Below the pieces are notes generated by a model that saw nothing but the letters and a program-made list of their open reading frames with translations, did not search any database and was not told where the DNA came from. 64,000 nt of DNA, taken from positions 3,470 through 67,469 of the forward strand of contig JAEWHT010000455.1 in the NCBI GenBank assembly GCA_023387695.1. Direction: 5' to 3'. Of this stretch, positions 17,063 to 24,773 are shown piece by piece. The DNA is from Pseudomonadota bacterium. GTDB lineage: Bacteria > Pseudomonadota > Alphaproteobacteria > Rhizobiales > Xanthobacteraceae. The position numbers and the translations under genes were made by a program. Numbering within the stretch: position 1 is the first letter of the stretch; every line of letters begins with the position of its first letter.

Positions 17063-17860
17063 ATGCCGGCCGAACTGTCCTACATCCTCTTCCTTCTGCT
17101 GCGCATGGCGGTTGCGGCCGCCTTCGTGGTGTCGGCGTCAATCATCACCGAGCGCTCAGGCCCGGTGATCGGCGCGCTGGTGGCGACGCTGCCGATTTCG
17201 GCGGGGCCTTCCTACGTCTTCCTCGCAATCGACCATGACGCTGCTTTCATCGCGCAGGGTGCGCTGTCGAGCCTTCCGGTCAACGCCGCGACAATCTTCC
17301 TCGGTCTGACCTACGTCGTGCTGGCACAACGTCACAGCTTTGCCGTGAGCGTCGGAAGCGCGGTGGGCGTGTGGATCGTGTTGGCGTCCATCATCCGTCT
17401 GTTGGACTGGACGCTGACGGCCGGGCTCGCCGTCAATGCGGTGGCCTTCGGCATCTGCATTCCGCTGCTTGCGCGATATCGCCACGTGAAGATGCCGCTG
17501 GTGGCGCGTCGCTGGTACGACATTCCGTTCCGCGCCGCGCTGGTGGCGACGCTGGTTGCGATCGTGGTCTCGACCTCGGGCTGGGTCGGCCCGCGCGTCT
17601 CAGGCGTCATTGCACTCTTTCCGATCGTCTTCACCAGCATGATGGTGATCCTGCACCCGCGCATCGGTGGTCCGCCGACCGCGGCTGTGCTCGCCAACTC
17701 AGCCTGGGGCCTGCTCGGCTTCGGCATGGCAATCGCAGTGCTGCATGTCGGCGCCGCCAATTTCGGCTCGGTCGCCGGCCTCAGCATGGGGCTTGCCACC
17801 TGCATCGGCTGGAATCTGACGCTGTGGTGGAACGGGCGACGGAAGCGGCTGGCGCACTAG
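17063..17860 (+). CDS. Integral membrane protein, about eight helices, function unknown
   Basis: This 265-residue protein is almost wholly hydrophobic, with about eight predicted membrane helices. Features include SIITERSGPVIGALVATLPISAGPSYVFLAIDHD and a PRxSGVIALFPIVFTSMM segment that looks like an internal repeat of the first half. I do not recognise a named transporter family with confidence. ATG 17063 follows a purine-rich stretch. The stop is six bases from the mutS stop on the opposite strand. Confidence 0.75.
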   Translation: MPAELSYILFLLLRMAVAAAFVVSASIITERSGPVIGALVATLPISAGPSYVFLAIDHDAAFIAQGALSSLPVNAATIFLGLTYVVLAQRHSFAVSVGSAVGVWIVLASIIRLLDWTLTAGLAVNAVAFGICIPLLARYRHVKMPLVARRWYDIPFRAALVATLVAIVVSTSGWVGPRVSGVIALFPIVFTSMMVILHPRIGGPPTAAVLANSAWGLLGFGMAIAVLHVGAANFGSVAGLSMGLATCIGWNLTLWWNGRRKRLAH

Positions 17861-17866
17861 CCTCCG

Positions 17867-20605
17867 TCACTGCTTCGGCAGCTTGGCCTTCAACGCATAG
17901 AGCGCGTCCAGCGCCTCGCGCGGCGACATCTCGTCGGGGTGCAGCGCCTTCACCGCGTCCATCAGCAGTTCCGCCTCGGTCGGCGGCGCGGCTTCGGCGG
18001 CGGCGCGTGAGGGGACCGCGAACAGCGGAAGATCGTCGGCGAGGGCGCGGGCGGTCTGGCCGCGGTCCTGGGCTTCGAGTTTGGCCAGCACGGATTTCGC
18101 GCGTGTGATCACGGCCGGCGGAAGACCTGCGAGCTTCGCCACCTGGATGCCGTAGGAGCGGTCAGCCGAGCCCGGCAGCACCTCGTGCAGGAACACGACA
18201 TTGCCCTGCCATTCCTTGACGCGCACCGTCGCGTTGAACATGCGCGGCAGCTTCGCCGAGAGCGCAGTCAGCTCGTGATAGTGCGTGGCGAACAGCGTGC
18301 GGCAGCGGTTGCTCTCGTGCAGATGCTCGATCGCAGCCCAGGCGATGGAGAGGCCGTCGAAGGTCGCGGTGCCGCGGCCGATCTCGTCGAGGATCACCAG
18401 CGCGCGCTCGCCCGCCTGGTTGAGGATCGCGGCCGTCTCGACCATCTCCACCATGAAGGTGGAGCGGCCGCGCGCGAGATCGTCGGCGGCGCCGACGCGT
18501 GAGAACAGGCGGTCGATGATGCCGATCCGCGCGCGTGTCGCCGGCACGAAACTTCCGATTTGAGCAAGAAGAGCAATCAGCGCGTTCTGGCGCAGGAAGG
18601 TCGATTTACCGGCCATGTTCGGGCCGGTGAGCAGCCAGAGCTGGCCGGACTTTTGTGCGGGCGCGGGCGACAGATCGCAGGCATTGGCAATGAACGGCTC
18701 GCCGTCGCGCTTCAAGGCCTGCTCGACCACGGGATGACGGCCGGCTTCGATCGCAAAGCCGAGGGAGTCGTCCACGTCCGGCCGCACATAATTGTCGTCG
18801 ACCGCGAGCTTGGCGAGCGAGGTCGCAACGTCGAGCAGCGCAAAGCCTTGCGCGGCTGCGCGCAGATCGTCGCTGATCTCGAGAGCCTTGGCGCAGAGCC
18901 GTTCGAAGATTTCGAGCTCGAGCCCGAGTGCGCGGTCACCGGCATTGGCAATCTTGGCTTCGATCTCGCCGAGCTCCGAGGTGGTGAAACGCACCTGGCC
19001 CGCCAACGTCTGGCGATGGATGAAGGTCGCGTTCAGCGGTGCCGACATCAGCTTGTCGCCGTGCTGCGCCGTGACCTCGACGAAATAGCCGAGCACGTTG
19101 TTGTGGCGGATCTTGAGGCCCTTCACGCCAGTATCGTCGGCGTAGCGCGCCTGCATCGAGGCCACGACCAGACGCGAGGCGTCACGCAGGTTCCGCGCTT
19201 CGTCCAACGCAGGTTCGTAGCCGGCACGAACGAAGCCGCCGTCGCGCTTGATGAGAGGCAGTTGCTCGTCAAGCGCGCTGGCGAATTCGGCTGCCAATTC
19301 GCGCGAGGGACGCTTGAGCGCCGCCATCACCGCGGCGATCTCCTGCGGCGGCTGGTCCAGTTCCGAAAGCCGCGCCAGCACCTGATCGGCGGCGAGGATG
19401 CCGTCGCGCAGACCTGCGAGATCGCGCGGGCCGCCGCGGCCGACCGAGAGACGCGCGAGCGCACGCGACATGTCGGGCGCGCCACGCAGAATGCTGCGGA
19501 TATCCTCGCGCGTGGCGGAATCCGCGACGAAGGCGCTGACGGCATCGAGCCGCCGCGCGATCGCGGGCGCGTCGGTCAAGGGCGCCGCGAGCCGCTGCGC
19601 CAGCAGGCGTGAGCCGGCCGACGTCACCGTGCAATCGATCGCATCGAGCAGCGAGCCGCGGCGTTCGCCCGCAAGCGTCCGCGTCAGTTCGAGATTGGCG
19701 CGGGTGGCCGGATCGATCGCCATGGTCGCGCCGGACGCTTCGCGCGCGGGCGGCGACAGTGGCGGATGCTTGCCGACCTGGGTGCGGTCGACATAGGTGA
19801 CGGCGGCGGCCGCAGCCGTCGCCTCCAGCCGCGAGAGTTGCGCCAGCCCGTCCATGGTCGCGACAGCGAAATAATCGCAGAGCCGCTTCTCGGCGGTGGC
19901 GCCATCGAAGACGTCACGCGTCACCGGCGTCACTGCCGGCAGTTCGCGCAAAGTCTGCCCGAGCTCGTTATCGCTATAAAGCGCGTCGGTGACGATCGCT
20001 TCGTTCGGATTGATGCGCGCTAGCGTCGCGGCGAGCTCGCCGCCCGAAACTTCCGTCACCGTGAATTCGGCGGTCGAGATGTCGATCCAGGCGAGGCCGA
20101 AGCGATCGCCGCCGGTGGACGAGCGCGCCCGCGCAATCGCCAGCAGATAATTGTTGGCGCGTGCGTCGAGCAGCGTATCCTCGGTCAGCGTGCCCGGCGT
20201 CACCAGCCGAACCACGCCGCGGCGCACGACGCTCTTGTTGCCGCGCGCTTTGGCGGCAGCGGGATCCTCGGTCTGCTCGCACACCGCGACCCGGTGGCCG
20301 GCGCTGATCAGGCGATGCAGGTAATCCTCGGAGCGCTCCACCGGCACGCCGCACATCGGGATGTCGTTGCCCTGATGCTTGCCGCGCTTCGTGAGCACGA
20401 TGCCGAGTGTCTTCGAGGCGATCTCGGCGTCCTCGAAGAACAGCTCGTAGAAATCGCCCATCCGGTAGAACAGCAGCAGGCCCTGATGCGCCGCCTTGAT
20501 CTCCAGGTACTGTTCCATCATCGGCGTGACGCGCGCGGCGGCTTCGGCCTGTGGCGCGGGCACGTCGTCGGGGGGCGGTACAGGGATGGGCTGTTGCATG
20601 GTCAT
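17867..20605 (-). CDS. mutS: DNA mismatch repair protein MutS
   Basis: This 912-residue mismatch-recognition ATPase has the mismatch-binding F-x-E region in the first domain (YRMGDFYELFFEDA). The C-terminal ABC-type ATPase has Walker A GPNMAGKSTFLRQ, Walker B VILDEIGRGTATFDG and the conserved HYHELT. Length and domain order match normal alphaproteobacterial MutS. ATG 20605 is used; ATG 20599 is the alternative. A composite repeat lies immediately upstream of the start, at 20610-20697. Confidence 0.97.
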   Translation of the reverse strand: MTMQQPIPVPPPDDVPAPQAEAAARVTPMMEQYLEIKAAHQGLLLFYRMGDFYELFFEDAEIASKTLGIVLTKRGKHQGNDIPMCGVPVERSEDYLHRLISAGHRVAVCEQTEDPAAAKARGNKSVVRRGVVRLVTPGTLTEDTLLDARANNYLLAIARARSSTGGDRFGLAWIDISTAEFTVTEVSGGELAATLARINPNEAIVTDALYSDNELGQTLRELPAVTPVTRDVFDGATAEKRLCDYFAVATMDGLAQLSRLEATAAAAAVTYVDRTQVGKHPPLSPPAREASGATMAIDPATRANLELTRTLAGERRGSLLDAIDCTVTSAGSRLLAQRLAAPLTDAPAIARRLDAVSAFVADSATREDIRSILRGAPDMSRALARLSVGRGGPRDLAGLRDGILAADQVLARLSELDQPPQEIAAVMAALKRPSRELAAEFASALDEQLPLIKRDGGFVRAGYEPALDEARNLRDASRLVVASMQARYADDTGVKGLKIRHNNVLGYFVEVTAQHGDKLMSAPLNATFIHRQTLAGQVRFTTSELGEIEAKIANAGDRALGLELEIFERLCAKALEISDDLRAAAQGFALLDVATSLAKLAVDDNYVRPDVDDSLGFAIEAGRHPVVEQALKRDGEPFIANACDLSPAPAQKSGQLWLLTGPNMAGKSTFLRQNALIALLAQIGSFVPATRARIGIIDRLFSRVGAADDLARGRSTFMVEMVETAAILNQAGERALVILDEIGRGTATFDGLSIAWAAIEHLHESNRCRTLFATHYHELTALSAKLPRMFNATVRVKEWQGNVVFLHEVLPGSADRSYGIQVAKLAGLPPAVITRAKSVLAKLEAQDRGQTARALADDLPLFAVPSRAAAEAAPPTEAELLMDAVKALHPDEMSPREALDALYALKAKLPKQ

Positions 20606-20609
20606 GAGA

Positions 20610-20697
20610 GCGTTTTCGAGTGAAGTGGGTACCGGTTCGCGTGAAGAAAACGCGTCAAAACAAGAATCTTGGAGCGCGGTCCCTACCGCGCTCCAAG
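20610..20697. repeat. Composite structured intergenic repeat, copy 2
   Basis: The first block starts gcgttttc (20610) and ends gaaaacgc (20646-20653), with gtgaa pairing to ttcgc inside. It is followed by a perfect 13-bp-stem hairpin, cttggagcgcggt/accgcgctccaag (20668-20697). The first block matches 2546-2603 closely, while the trailing hairpin differs in sequence but not in form. Here the element lies just upstream of the mutS start, within its probable 5' leader. From 20698 to 20911 I see no further feature beyond the ribosome-binding region of the thiolase. Confidence 0.8.
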
Positions 20698-20911
20698 GCG
20701 GCGCAACCTACAAAATTTCACCCCGTGCTCCTATCGCTTTGGCCGGGGAGGGGAGGTTTTCCACGTTGTCCGCACTGCGGCATGCGCTGGCGGCGTGCGC
20801 GCCCCTCGGAACACGCAAGAAACCGTCAATTGACCTGCCGCGGACGCCCTCCTAAAACTCCGCCGACATCAAGGAATTTTCGCCGAACCGCGGCATTCAG
20901 GGAGAACATCG

Positions 20912-22120
20912 ATGCGTGACGTCTTTATCTGCGATGCCGTGCGGACCCCGATTGGCCGTTTCGGCGGCTCGCTCGCCAAGGTGCGCGCCGACGACCTCGC
21001 CGCCGCGCCAATCAAGGCGCTGATGGCCAAGCACCCCAAGCTCGACTGGGCGCAGGTGGATGAAGTCTTCTTCGGCTGCGCCAATCAGGCCGGCGAGGAC
21101 AACCGCAACGTCGCGCGCATGGCGCTGCTGCTCGCGGGTCTCCCGGATTCGGTTCCCGGCCAGACGCTGAACCGGCTCTGCGCCTCCGGCCTCGACGCGG
21201 TCGGTGCAGCCGGTCGCGCCATCCGTTCCGGCGAGATCGAGCTTGCGATCGCCGGCGGCGTCGAATCCATGACCCGCGCGCCCTTCGTGATGGGCAAGGC
21301 GGCGGAAGCCTTCTCGCGCTCGGCCGAAATCTTCGACACCACGATCGGCTGGCGCTTCATCAATCCGCTGCTCAAGGCGCAGTACGGAGTCGATGCGATG
21401 CCGGAGACCGGCGAGAACGTCGCCGAGGAATTCCAGGTCTCGCGTGCCGACCAGGACGCCTTCGCCATCCGCTCGCAGCAGCGCGCCGGCGCGGCGATTG
21501 CCGCCGGCTATTTCGCCGAGGAAATCACGCCGATCACCATCCCCGGCGGCAAGGCCGGTCCGATCACGATCGACAAGGACGAGCATCCGCGTCCCGAAAC
21601 CACACTCGAAGGTTTGGCAAAACTGAAGCCGATCGTGCGCAATCCCGGCACCGTGACCGCAGGCAATGCATCCGGCGTGAATGATGGTGCCGCCGCGATG
21701 ATCCTGGCCTCGGAAGCCGCCGTGAAGAAGCACGGCCTGACGCCGCGCGCGCGCATCCTCGGCCTCGCCTCGGCCGGCGCGCCGCCGCGCATCATGGGCA
21801 TCGGTCCCGTGCCCGCGACCCGCAAGCTGATGGAACGTCTGGGCAAGAAGATCACCGATTTCGACCTGATCGAGCTCAATGAAGCCTTCGCCTCGCAGGG
21901 CATCGCCTGCATGCGCCAGCTCGGCGTTGCCGATGATGCCGACTTCGTCAATCCGCATGGCGGCGCCATCGCGCTCGGCCATCCCCTCGGCATGAGCGGC
22001 GCCCGTCTCGCGCTTACCGCCGTGCACGGTATGGAAAAGCGCGGCGGCAAGCTCGCACTCGCCACCATGTGCGTCGGCGTCGGCCAGGGTGTGGCGGTTG
22101 CGATCGAGAAGCTGAACTGA
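20912..22120 (+). CDS. pcaF: Beta-ketoadipyl-CoA thiolase (acetyl-CoA C-acyltransferase)
   Basis: This 402-residue thiolase has the acyl-accepting cysteine in NRLCASGLDAVGAA, the histidine in NPHGGAIALGHPLG and the second cysteine in ATMCVGVGQG. It cleaves beta-ketoadipyl-CoA to succinyl-CoA and acetyl-CoA in the last step of protocatechuate/catechol degradation. That assignment rests on the strong resemblance to PcaF-type thiolases (RTPIGRFGGSLAKVRADDLAA) and on the neighbouring ring-cleavage genes. A general acetyl-CoA acetyltransferase is the alternative. ATG 20912 follows AGGGAGA. Confidence 0.88.
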   Translation: MRDVFICDAVRTPIGRFGGSLAKVRADDLAAAPIKALMAKHPKLDWAQVDEVFFGCANQAGEDNRNVARMALLLAGLPDSVPGQTLNRLCASGLDAVGAAGRAIRSGEIELAIAGGVESMTRAPFVMGKAAEAFSRSAEIFDTTIGWRFINPLLKAQYGVDAMPETGENVAEEFQVSRADQDAFAIRSQQRAGAAIAAGYFAEEITPITIPGGKAGPITIDKDEHPRPETTLEGLAKLKPIVRNPGTVTAGNASGVNDGAAAMILASEAAVKKHGLTPRARILGLASAGAPPRIMGIGPVPATRKLMERLGKKITDFDLIELNEAFASQGIACMRQLGVADDADFVNPHGGAIALGHPLGMSGARLALTAVHGMEKRGGKLALATMCVGVGQGVAVAIEKLN

Positions 22121-22219
22121 CGGTCCACGCAGTGGACCGTCATCCCGGGGCGGTGCACTTGCACCGAACCCGGGATCTCGAGATTCCGGGTTCAGCCCTG
22201 CGGGCTGCCCCGGAATGAC
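22120..22219. repeat. Palindromic intergenic element after pcaF
   Basis: A perfect 9-bp stem, acggtccac/gtggaccgt (loop gca), overlaps the pcaF stop. It is followed by a longer palindrome with outer arms gtcatcccggggcg (22139) and tgccccggaatgac (ending 22219), and an inner cccgggatctcgagattccggg. The form matches repetitive extragenic palindromes frequent in Bradyrhizobium and may attenuate read-through. Confidence 0.7.
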
Positions 22220-22237
22220 AGGCAATAGGATCGTGCC

Positions 22238-23131
22238 ATGATCATCGAGCGCGAGCAGGACGTCACGGCCGCCGCACTTGCGGTGATGGAACGGACGTCT
22301 GATCCGCGGATGCGGCAGATCATGGTCTCGCTGGTCAAGCATCTCCACGGTTTCGTCCGCGATGTGCGCCTGACCGAGAAGGAATTCCGCGACGCCACGG
22401 CTGTCATCGCCGAACTCGGCAAGCTGACCACCGACACGCACAACGAAGTCGTGCTGATGGCGGGCTCGCTCGGCGTCTCGCCGCTGGTGTGCCTGCTCAA
22501 CAACGGCGATCAGGGCAACACCGAAACCGATCAGTCGCTGCTCGGGCCGTTCTGGCGGCTGAACTCGCCGCGGGTGGAAAATGGCGGATCGATCGTTCGG
22601 TCAGAGACGCCGGGCGCGCCGCTGTTCGTCACCGGCCGCGTCGTCGACAAGGACGGCCTTCCTGTCGCGGGTGCGGAGGTCGATGTCTGGCACGCCTCGC
22701 CAGTTGGTCTCTACGAGAACCAGGACCCTGACCAGGCCGACATGAATTTGCGCGGCAAGTTCACGACAGACGCTGACGGGCACTTCGCCTTCCGCTCGGT
22801 GATGATGATCGGCTATCCCATTCCGACCAACGGAGTGGTCGGCCGCCTGCTGGAGGCGCAGAGCCGCCACCCCTATCGTCCCGCGCATCTGCACGCCCTG
22901 ATCTTCAAGCCCGGCTTCAAGGTGCTGATCTCGCAGGTCTACGATCCCAACGACCCCCATATCGACAGCGACGTGCAGTTTGGCGTGACACAGGCGCTGA
23001 TCGGCAAGTTCATACGCCACGAGACGCCGCATCCGACCGCGCATGACGTCTCGATGCCCTGGTATTCGCTAGACCACACCTACCGGCTGGAAGCCGGGGA
23101 GGCAGTGTTGCCGCGTCCGCCGATCAAATAG
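22238..23131 (+). CDS. Intradiol ring-cleavage dioxygenase (catechol/hydroxyquinol 1,2-dioxygenase family)
   Basis: This 297-residue non-haem Fe(III) enzyme opens an aromatic ring between two hydroxyls. An N-terminal helical dimerisation domain (about 1-100) precedes the catalytic beta-sandwich. Predicted iron ligands are Tyr159, Tyr193, His217 and His219, closely matching the family spacing. LLGPFWRLNSP resembles the hydroxyquinol-type branch, but catechol or a substituted catechol cannot be excluded. It lies between pcaF and pcaHG, so it probably serves a second branch that converges on beta-ketoadipate. Confidence 0.85.
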   Translation: MIIEREQDVTAAALAVMERTSDPRMRQIMVSLVKHLHGFVRDVRLTEKEFRDATAVIAELGKLTTDTHNEVVLMAGSLGVSPLVCLLNNGDQGNTETDQSLLGPFWRLNSPRVENGGSIVRSETPGAPLFVTGRVVDKDGLPVAGAEVDVWHASPVGLYENQDPDQADMNLRGKFTTDADGHFAFRSVMMIGYPIPTNGVVGRLLEAQSRHPYRPAHLHALIFKPGFKVLISQVYDPNDPHIDSDVQFGVTQALIGKFIRHETPHPTAHDVSMPWYSLDHTYRLEAGEAVLPRPPIK

Positions 23132-23177
23132 GAATGCCGGGCGCGGGAAGGGCGCTAAACCCGCTTCCCTAGATTAG

Positions 23178-23190
23178 TTATATTCTATAA
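23178..23190. promoter_or_regulatory. Possible LysR-type operator upstream of pcaH
   Basis: The inverted repeat ttata-ttc-tataa lies 56 bp before the pcaH start in an AT-rich patch that stands out from its surroundings. LysR-type regulators such as PcaQ control pca genes in rhizobia, but no regulator gene is visible here and the motif does not match the published PcaQ box as I recall it. It could equally be a promoter -10 region. Confidence 0.35.
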
Positions 23191-23245
23191 TGATTGGCGC
23201 AAATGTTGACCGGCCAGCCCAGAATGGCCGGGGAGGAGTTCGCCA

Positions 23246-23947
23246 ATGACATTCATCTATCCCACCGGCAGCAACAAGGCGCACCCGCTGCCGCTGTCGC
23301 CCGAGTACAAGAGCTCGATCAAGCGCGCGCCGAACAAGCCTTTGATCCCGATGCGCCACACGCTGTCGGAACTCACCGGCCCGGTCTATGGCCACGAGAC
23401 CGTTCGCGAGGGCGACAGCGATCTCACTACACAGCACAAGGGCGAGCCGCTCGGCGAGCGCATCATCGTGCACGGCCATGTCCGTGACGAGGACGGTCGC
23501 GGCGTGCCGAACTCGCTGGTCGAGATCTGGCAGGCCAATGCCTGCGGTCGCTACGTCCATGTCCGCGACCAGCATCCGGCACCGCTCGATCCCAATTTCA
23601 CGGGCGCGGGCCGCACCGTGAGCGATGCCGCCGGTTATTACCGCTTCGTCACCATCAAGCCCGGCGCCTATCCCTGGGGCAATCACCACAATGCCTGGCG
23701 TCCCGCCCACATCCATCTCTCGGTGTTCGGCCATTCCTTCGTCACGCGGCTGGTGACGCAGATGTATTTCCCGGGCGACCCGCTGTTCCCGTTCGATCCG
23801 ATCTTCAACTCGGTGCCGGACGAGAAGGCGCGGATGCGCATGGTCTCGTCGTTCGACCTGGAGAACACCAAGCCCGAATGGGCGCTGTGCTACCGCTTTG
23901 ACATCGTGCTGCGCGGCCAGAACGCCACCCCCATGGAGAATCACTAA
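23246..23947 (+). CDS. pcaH: Protocatechuate 3,4-dioxygenase beta subunit
   Basis: This 233-residue catalytic subunit cleaves protocatechuate to beta-carboxymuconate. The iron ligands are Tyr103, Tyr142, His155 and His157, with the same spacings as the Pseudomonas enzyme (39 and 13 residues). The N-terminal beta-subunit region TFIYPTGSNKAHPLPLSPEYKSS is present. ATG 23246 has GGGAGGAG upstream. The alpha subunit follows after one base, so the two are translationally coupled. Confidence 0.96.
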   Translation: MTFIYPTGSNKAHPLPLSPEYKSSIKRAPNKPLIPMRHTLSELTGPVYGHETVREGDSDLTTQHKGEPLGERIIVHGHVRDEDGRGVPNSLVEIWQANACGRYVHVRDQHPAPLDPNFTGAGRTVSDAAGYYRFVTIKPGAYPWGNHHNAWRPAHIHLSVFGHSFVTRLVTQMYFPGDPLFPFDPIFNSVPDEKARMRMVSSFDLENTKPEWALCYRFDIVLRGQNATPMENH

Positions 23948-23948
23948 C

Positions 23949-24551
23949 GTGCAGGATTCTGTGAAGCCCGATGGGATCACGCCGTCGCAAACCGTCGGCC
24001 CGTTCTTCAAATACGGCCTGACGCCGACCGGCGAATATGCCTGGAACGACGCGTTCACCAATTCGACGCTGACGCCCGACGTTTCCGGCGACCGCGTCCG
24101 CATCGAGGGCCGGGTGCTCGACGGCGACGGCGCCACCGTGCCTGACGCCATGCTGGAGATCTGGCAGGCCGATGCGCAGGGTCGCTACGCCGATCCGCAG
24201 GACAAGCGCGCGCTGCCGAATTCCAGCTTCCGCGGCTTTGCCCGCTGCGGCACCGACAAGGACGGCAACTATGCCTTCGACACAATCAAGCCGGGCGTCG
24301 TGCCGGATCCCGATGGCAAGCCGCAGGCGCCGCACCTCGTGCTTGCGGTCTTCGCACGCGGCATGCTGCGGCATCTCTATACCCGCATCTATTTCAGCGA
24401 CGAGGCCGGCAACGCCGCCGATCCCGTGTTGACGCTGGTCCCCGCCGACCGTCGCGCCACGCTGACCGCGGTGCGCGAAGCCGGCAAGGCCGTCTACAAG
24501 CTCGACCTGCGCCTGCAGGGCGACAACGAGACGGTGTTCTTCGACGTGTGA
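23949..24551 (+). CDS. pcaG: Protocatechuate 3,4-dioxygenase alpha subunit (GTG start)
   Basis: This 200-residue subunit of the PcaHG complex has the family start GITPSQTVGPFFKYGLTPTGEY and the intradiol dioxygenase fold. As expected for alpha subunits, it lacks the full set of iron ligands. I chose GTG 23949, one base after the pcaH stop, with GGAGA upstream. Earlier in-frame codons would overlap pcaH heavily. A strong terminator follows. Other pca genes (pcaD, C, B, I, J, Q) are not in the window. Confidence 0.94.
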   Translation: MQDSVKPDGITPSQTVGPFFKYGLTPTGEYAWNDAFTNSTLTPDVSGDRVRIEGRVLDGDGATVPDAMLEIWQADAQGRYADPQDKRALPNSSFRGFARCGTDKDGNYAFDTIKPGVVPDPDGKPQAPHLVLAVFARGMLRHLYTRIYFSDEAGNAADPVLTLVPADRRATLTAVREAGKAVYKLDLRLQGDNETVFFDV

Positions 24552-24581
24552 GGCAATTGCGCAATTGCTTGCTTTGCTGCG

Positions 24582-24613
24582 ATGCCCGGGGGTCTCCCGG
24601 GCATTTGCTTTTT
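24582..24613 (+). terminator. Intrinsic terminator after pcaHG
   Basis: A perfect 9-bp stem, atgcccggg/cccgggcat, with a 5-base loop is followed by ttgcttttt. It begins 31 bp after the pcaG stop and closes the pca transcription unit. Confidence 0.85.
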
Positions 24614-24773
24614 GAGCACCCGCAGCGCGCCCTGATGTGACGTGTCTTGATGCAACGCGTCCTACCCCCGGCTTTTTACGGAGGCCGTTGCTTCCGAATT
24701 CCGATAGCCTCGTTCAATATCCGTTGACGTGATCGCGCTATCGTCGGGCCGGATCTCTTTGCGGGCCCCCTCC

